Shown here: positions 60,701 to 64,000 of the stretch, in pieces
How positions within the stretch are numbered: the stretch's first letter is position 1
Layout of the letters: every line of letters begins with the position of its first letter
Assembly (NCBI RefSeq): GCF_002013465.1
Contig: NZ_MAFC01000023.1
Coordinates: 144,455-208,454, forward strand
Origin: Mycobacterium sp. D16R12
GTDB taxonomy: Bacteria; Actinomycetota; Actinomycetes; Mycobacteriales; Mycobacteriaceae
Length of the DNA stretch: 64,000 bases
Direction: 5' to 3'
Translations under genes and position numbers: made by a program
The notes under the pieces: generated by a model
Told to the model about the DNA's origin: nothing
The model's database searches: none
Seen by the model: only the letters and a program-made list of their open reading frames with translations

Positions 60701-61448
60701 GGGTCATATTTAACCTGGTCCCGCGTTCGACGAGCGGGAGTGTCCGTAGCTTGCGCTCCAGATGCCACTGCAAATGCGCCGCGATCAATCCGCTGGCCTG
60801 GGTGCGCTGGGCCTGCGGCACGTCATCGGTGGCCGCCCAGTCGCCGTCATGCAGTGCCGCCATCAGCTCCAGCACACCCGGCGGTGGAGTCGCCGCACCC
60901 GCGGGACGACAGTGCACACAGACGCTGCCACCCGCCCCCACATGGAAGGCACGGTGTGGGCCGGGGGTGGCGCAGCGCGCGCATTCGTTGATGGCGGGTG
61001 CCCACCCGGCGATGCTCATGGCGCGCAACAGATATGCATCGAGAACCAGTTCGCGGGAGCGCTGCTGATCGGCGATGGCCCTGAGCGCACCGACGGTGAG
61101 GCGGTGCAGAGCGAGGGCCGGAGCGCGCTCTTCACCGGCGATCCGCTCGGCGGTCTCCAGAACGGCGCAGGCGGTGGTGTACCGGCCGTAATCGCTGACG
61201 ATGTCCGACGCGAAGGCGTCGATGGCCTGCACCTGCGTGACGATGTCGAGATTGCGTCCCGGATGCAGCTGCACATCGATATGCGCGAATGGTTCCAGCC
61301 GTGATCCAAACTTACTGCGGGTGCGGCGCACTCCCTTGGCTACCGCGCGGACCAGGCCATGCTCGCGGGTCAGCAGGGTCACGATGCGGTCGGCCTCACC
61401 GAGCTTGTGCTGCCGCAGCACGACAGCACGATCCCGATAAAGCCGCAT
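60663..61448 (-). CDS. recO: DNA repair protein RecO
   Basis: 261 aa from ATG 61448. N-terminal OB fold (LYRDRAVVLRQHKLGEADRIVTLLTREHG), helical domain, and a zinc site CARC ... CVHC. It works with RecR/RecF to load RecA at gaps. Orthologue of Rv2362c. Confidence 0.95.
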   Translation of the reverse strand: MRLYRDRAVVLRQHKLGEADRIVTLLTREHGLVRAVAKGVRRTRSKFGSRLEPFAHIDVQLHPGRNLDIVTQVQAIDAFASDIVSDYGRYTTACAVLETAERIAGEERAPALALHRLTVGALRAIADQQRSRELVLDAYLLRAMSIAGWAPAINECARCATPGPHRAFHVGAGGSVCVHCRPAGAATPPPGVLELMAALHDGDWAATDDVPQAQRTQASGLIAAHLQWHLERKLRTLPLVERGTRLNMTHGEEQPARSAAG

Positions 61449-61521
61449 TCGAACAGTTTTCCATCTGGTACCGACGAATCCCCGCATTGACGCACTATTT
61501 CGACGGCTTACCCTTCTGGTC

Positions 61522-62922
61522 ATGTCGGGCTTTCCCACGCTCACCGCCCAGGCCTGCGCGCTGGTAGAGGGTTCGGCCAGCTCCGTTTCCCTGACCCTCG
61601 CGGCGCTCAACGCGATCAAATCCAGCCAGTCCACCTTGAACGCGTTCCGGGTGGTGTGCACCAAGAGCGCCCTCGCCGAGGCCGCCGAAGCCGACAAGCG
61701 ATTAGCCGCCGGCGAGCGGCTGCCGTTACTCGGGGTTCCCATCGCCATCAAGGACGACACCGACTTGGCGGGCACCCCAACCGCATTCGGTACCGCCGGG
61801 GCGGTTGGCTCAGAACCCGAGGACGCCGAGCTGGTGCGACGGCTACGGGCAGCGGGCGCGGTGATCGTCGGCAAGACCAATACCTGTGAGCTCGGTCAGT
61901 GGGGCTTCACCAGCGGTCCGGGCTTCGGACACACCCGCAACCCGTGGAGCCGTGGCCACACCCCCGGCGGATCGTCAGGCGGCAGTGCGGCCGCGGTGGC
62001 GGCCGGGCTCGTCGCCGGGGCGATCGGTTCGGATGGGGCCGGGAGCATCCGGATTCCGGCCGCATGGACACACCTGATCGGCATCAAGCCGCAGCGTGGC
62101 CGGATCTCTACCTGGCCACTGGCGGAGGCGTTCAACGGGATCACGGTGCACGGGCCCCTGGCGCGCACGGTCGCCGATGCCGCGCTGTTGTTAGACGCCG
62201 TCTCGGGGAGCGCTCCCGGGGATTTACACAAGCCACCCCACGTCCGGGTGCTCGACGCCGTCCACGAGGACCCGGGGCAGCTTCGTATCGCGCTGTCGCT
62301 CAAGGTTCCGTTCTCGGGGTTTCCCGCGCACATTCATCCGACGATCGAAGCCGCCACCCGATACGTGGCCCATCAGCTGCGTTCCCTTGGGCACATGGTG
62401 TCCGAGGGCGATCCGGATTACGGCGTCGGGCTCGGTCTGAACTTCCTGCCGCGGGCGACCGCCGGGCTGCTGCCGTGGCGGGACCGGCTCGACGCCGGGG
62501 CACATTGGGATCACCGCACCGTGACCAACATGCGCACGGGCCGACGCCTGGCCGGCTGGGCGCTGCGGCGGGCGCGTGCCGCCGAGCCACGGTTGCAGGC
62601 GCGCGTCGGCAAGATCTTCGGCAGCTTCAATGTCGTGCTGGCGCCGACGACTGCCCAACCACCCACGGGTATCTACGATTTCGACGATGTCGGCAGTATC
62701 GCCACGGATCGCGGACAAATCGGTGCCTGTCCCATGACCTGGCCGTGGAATGTGCTCGGGTGGCCGTCGATCAACGTGCCCGCTGGGTTCACCGAGGACG
62801 GGTTGCCGGTCGGCGTGCAGCTGATGGGTCCGGCGAACAGCGAGCCGCTGCTGATTTCCCTTGCCGCGCAGCTGGAGTCGATCAACAACTGGGCATCGGA
62901 GACCCCCGACCCCTGGTGGTGA
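61522..62922 (+). CDS. amiA2: Amidase signature family protein (AmiA2-like)
   Basis: 466 aa. Ser-cisSer-Lys triad region: PIAIKDD for the Lys and GGSSGGSAAAVAAGLVAGAIGSDGAGSIRIPA for the two serines. Hydrolyses amide bonds; the physiological substrate is unknown. Orthologue of Rv2363 by order. No signal peptide. Confidence 0.93.
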   Translation: MSGFPTLTAQACALVEGSASSVSLTLAALNAIKSSQSTLNAFRVVCTKSALAEAAEADKRLAAGERLPLLGVPIAIKDDTDLAGTPTAFGTAGAVGSEPEDAELVRRLRAAGAVIVGKTNTCELGQWGFTSGPGFGHTRNPWSRGHTPGGSSGGSAAAVAAGLVAGAIGSDGAGSIRIPAAWTHLIGIKPQRGRISTWPLAEAFNGITVHGPLARTVADAALLLDAVSGSAPGDLHKPPHVRVLDAVHEDPGQLRIALSLKVPFSGFPAHIHPTIEAATRYVAHQLRSLGHMVSEGDPDYGVGLGLNFLPRATAGLLPWRDRLDAGAHWDHRTVTNMRTGRRLAGWALRRARAAEPRLQARVGKIFGSFNVVLAPTTAQPPTGIYDFDDVGSIATDRGQIGACPMTWPWNVLGWPSINVPAGFTEDGLPVGVQLMGPANSEPLLISLAAQLESINNWASETPDPWW

Positions 62923-62954
62923 AGGCGTGCCACGCTCCGCCCCTTTCCACTCCG

Positions 62955-63017
62955 CCCCTTTGCGCCGACACACCGCGTTTTGCGTCGGCTACTCGCGAAA
63001 TGCGTCGAAAACCGTAG
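62955..63017 (+). repeat. Left arm of a 63-bp inverted repeat
   Basis: It runs from CCCCTTTGCGCCGACACA to GTCGAAAACCGTAG. It is the reverse complement of 63915-63977 with one mismatch in 63 (A versus G at position 18). It lies immediately downstream of the stop of the DUF559-type gene. Confidence 0.95.
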
Positions 63018-63026
63018 CTTCGATGA

Positions 63027-63875
63027 CTAGGCGGCTCGCCGCGCGGCGGCCAGTGCCGCTCGCACGCGCTCGATCACTGCACCGGGCCGGTGCGTCAGCT
63101 GATCCCGACTGACTCTCACGAGCCGCCAGCCCATCGCGGCGATGAGCTCTTGCCGTTCGATATCGCGGCGATGCTGGACAGAATCGCCCCAGTGCTGCGC
63201 GCCGTCGAATTCGGCGGCCACCCGTTGCTCCCGCCAGCCCATGTCGAGGCGAATGGTCCGCCCGTCGGGACCGCACAATTCGATCTGAGTCTCTGGCTCG
63301 GGCAATCCAGCACCAACGAGGCACACGCGCAGTCGAGTTTCCTGCACCGACTCCGCGCCCGCATCTGCCAGTGCCAGCACACGTTCCAACTGCCGCAGCC
63401 CTCGCGCTCCGCGATGGCGCTCGGCGACTCGCATGACCGATTCAACGGTGCACAGCCGCAGCAACACATCAACAAGTTCGACAGCTCTGTTCAGCCGAGT
63501 ACGGCGTCCAACATCGAACACGGTGCGGGCCGGCGTAGTCACCGGTATCCCGCGAACCGTCATCACCTCCGCGGGCAGCAGTCTGTCGTTATGGATCACA
63601 ATGCCGCGTGGTGAATCGTGTCGTCGACGCACCAGCTCGGCCGGTCGCTCCGCCGATACCCATGAGTTGCCGTGCAACGCAGCGGCTGACACTCCAGACA
63701 CCACACCCTTGCGCCCTGACCACAAGAAGGCAGCCTCGGCACGCAGCGCTGCGGTCAGTTCGACGTCTCGTCGCCGATAGACGTTCTGGAACACCTTCGC
63801 GTAGTCCTTGCGGAGGATCTGCGGTGTCAGCACCCCCGACGCCAGCCCCTCGCGTGCAACTATGAGCCCACCCAT
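63027..63875 (-). CDS. AbiEi-type N-terminal domain with DUF559 (PD-(D/E)xK-like) C-terminus
   Basis: 282 aa. N-terminal part (about 10-110) resembles the winged-helix AbiEi-type antitoxin domain (LTPQILRKDYAKVFQNVYRR; VVSGVSAAALHG). The C-terminal DUF559 part has RLDMGWREQRVAAEFDGAQHW and DIERQELIAAMGWRLVRVSRD, the Asp/Glu core of an endonuclease-like fold related to very-short-patch repair enzymes. The role is not established. The gene is bracketed by a near-perfect 63-bp inverted repeat, suggesting a mobile cassette. Confidence 0.82.
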   Translation of the reverse strand: MGGLIVAREGLASGVLTPQILRKDYAKVFQNVYRRRDVELTAALRAEAAFLWSGRKGVVSGVSAAALHGNSWVSAERPAELVRRRHDSPRGIVIHNDRLLPAEVMTVRGIPVTTPARTVFDVGRRTRLNRAVELVDVLLRLCTVESVMRVAERHRGARGLRQLERVLALADAGAESVQETRLRVCLVGAGLPEPETQIELCGPDGRTIRLDMGWREQRVAAEFDGAQHWGDSVQHRRDIERQELIAAMGWRLVRVSRDQLTHRPGAVIERVRAALAAARRAA

Positions 63876-63914
63876 GGCAGGACCCTTGCATGCCCCTCTG
63901 ACAAGTCGCCGAGA

Positions 63915-63977
63915 CTACGGTTTTCGACGCATTTCGCGAGTAGCCGACGCAAAACGCGGCGTGTCGGCGCAAAGGGG
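63915..63977 (-). repeat. Right arm of a 63-bp inverted repeat
   Basis: Mirror copy of 62955-63017, 39 nt upstream of the gene start at 63875. The whole unit is 1023 bp. No target-site duplication is evident at the outer ends, though both are flanked by G/C-rich runs. Confidence 0.95.
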
Positions 63978-64000
63978 GGTGGGACGGGGGCGCGAAGGGG

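Noticed and set aside
1..64000. CRISPR arrays, rRNA genes, transposases, prophage genes
   Set aside because: Looked for on both strands; no repeat-spacer array, rRNA, transposase or phage structural gene was recognised.

Overview
The window looks like a chromosomal segment of a rapidly growing mycobacterium, most likely the Mycobacteroides abscessus/chelonae group. This is inferred from high GC, gene families and remembered gene order; no search was run. Four blocks keep the order known from M. tuberculosis: pmbA-tldD-uspABC (Rv2314c-Rv2318), the ECF transporter pair (Rv2325c-Rv2326c), tRNA-Asn / small membrane gene / dnaG / dgt / TPM protein (asnT, Rv2342-Rv2345), and glyS ... smtB-zur-Rv2360c-uppS-recO-amiA2 (Rv2357c-Rv2363). 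Accessory DNA sits between these blocks.

Region by region. 1-6.2 kb: the TldE/TldD peptidase pair, then a Usp-type sugar ABC importer whose operon is split by a small inverted membrane-protein gene. 6.3-10.8 kb: a 1100-residue multidomain protein with a nuclease-like C-terminal region and a closely coupled downstream gene, read as a toxin/immunity pair. 11.2-16.4 kb: an ECF transporter, a VIT1-like metal transporter and small exported proteins. 16.7-24.9 kb: an accessory block beside tRNA-Asn. It is dominated by an eight-gene operon of WXG/YxxxD-type proteins, lipoproteins and a secreted protein, and ends with a doubly frameshifted paralogue of that secreted protein. 25.1-31 kb: tRNA-Asn, dnaG, dgt and a TPM-domain protein. 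31.1-34.2 kb: a GntR-regulated ACC deaminase facing an aminotransferase. 34.2-35.6 kb: glyS.

The main discovery candidate is 35.7-58.1 kb: 22 genes on the minus strand with no gap larger than 16 nt and mostly 4-nt overlaps. They lie behind one promoter (perfect TTGACA -35, 17-nt spacer) that overlaps a Fur/Zur-type palindrome, and the divergent neighbours are smtB and zur themselves. The operon encodes a diaminobutyrate aminotransferase/decarboxylase pair (predicted product 1,3-diaminopropane), a fatty-acyl-AMP ligase, an acyl carrier protein, GNAT-fold acyltransferases, a fatty-acid desaturase, an NAD-dependent epimerase, a Drr-type ABC exporter, and a complete YrbE/MCE lipid transporter. 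My working model is a zinc-starvation-induced lipo-diamine that is made, exported and possibly re-imported through MCE. The parts are visible in sequence; the product and cycle are inference.

58.6-62.9 kb is conserved housekeeping DNA (smtB, zur, uppS, recO, amidase). The right edge carries a DUF559/AbiEi-type gene enclosed by a 63-bp inverted repeat with a single mismatch.
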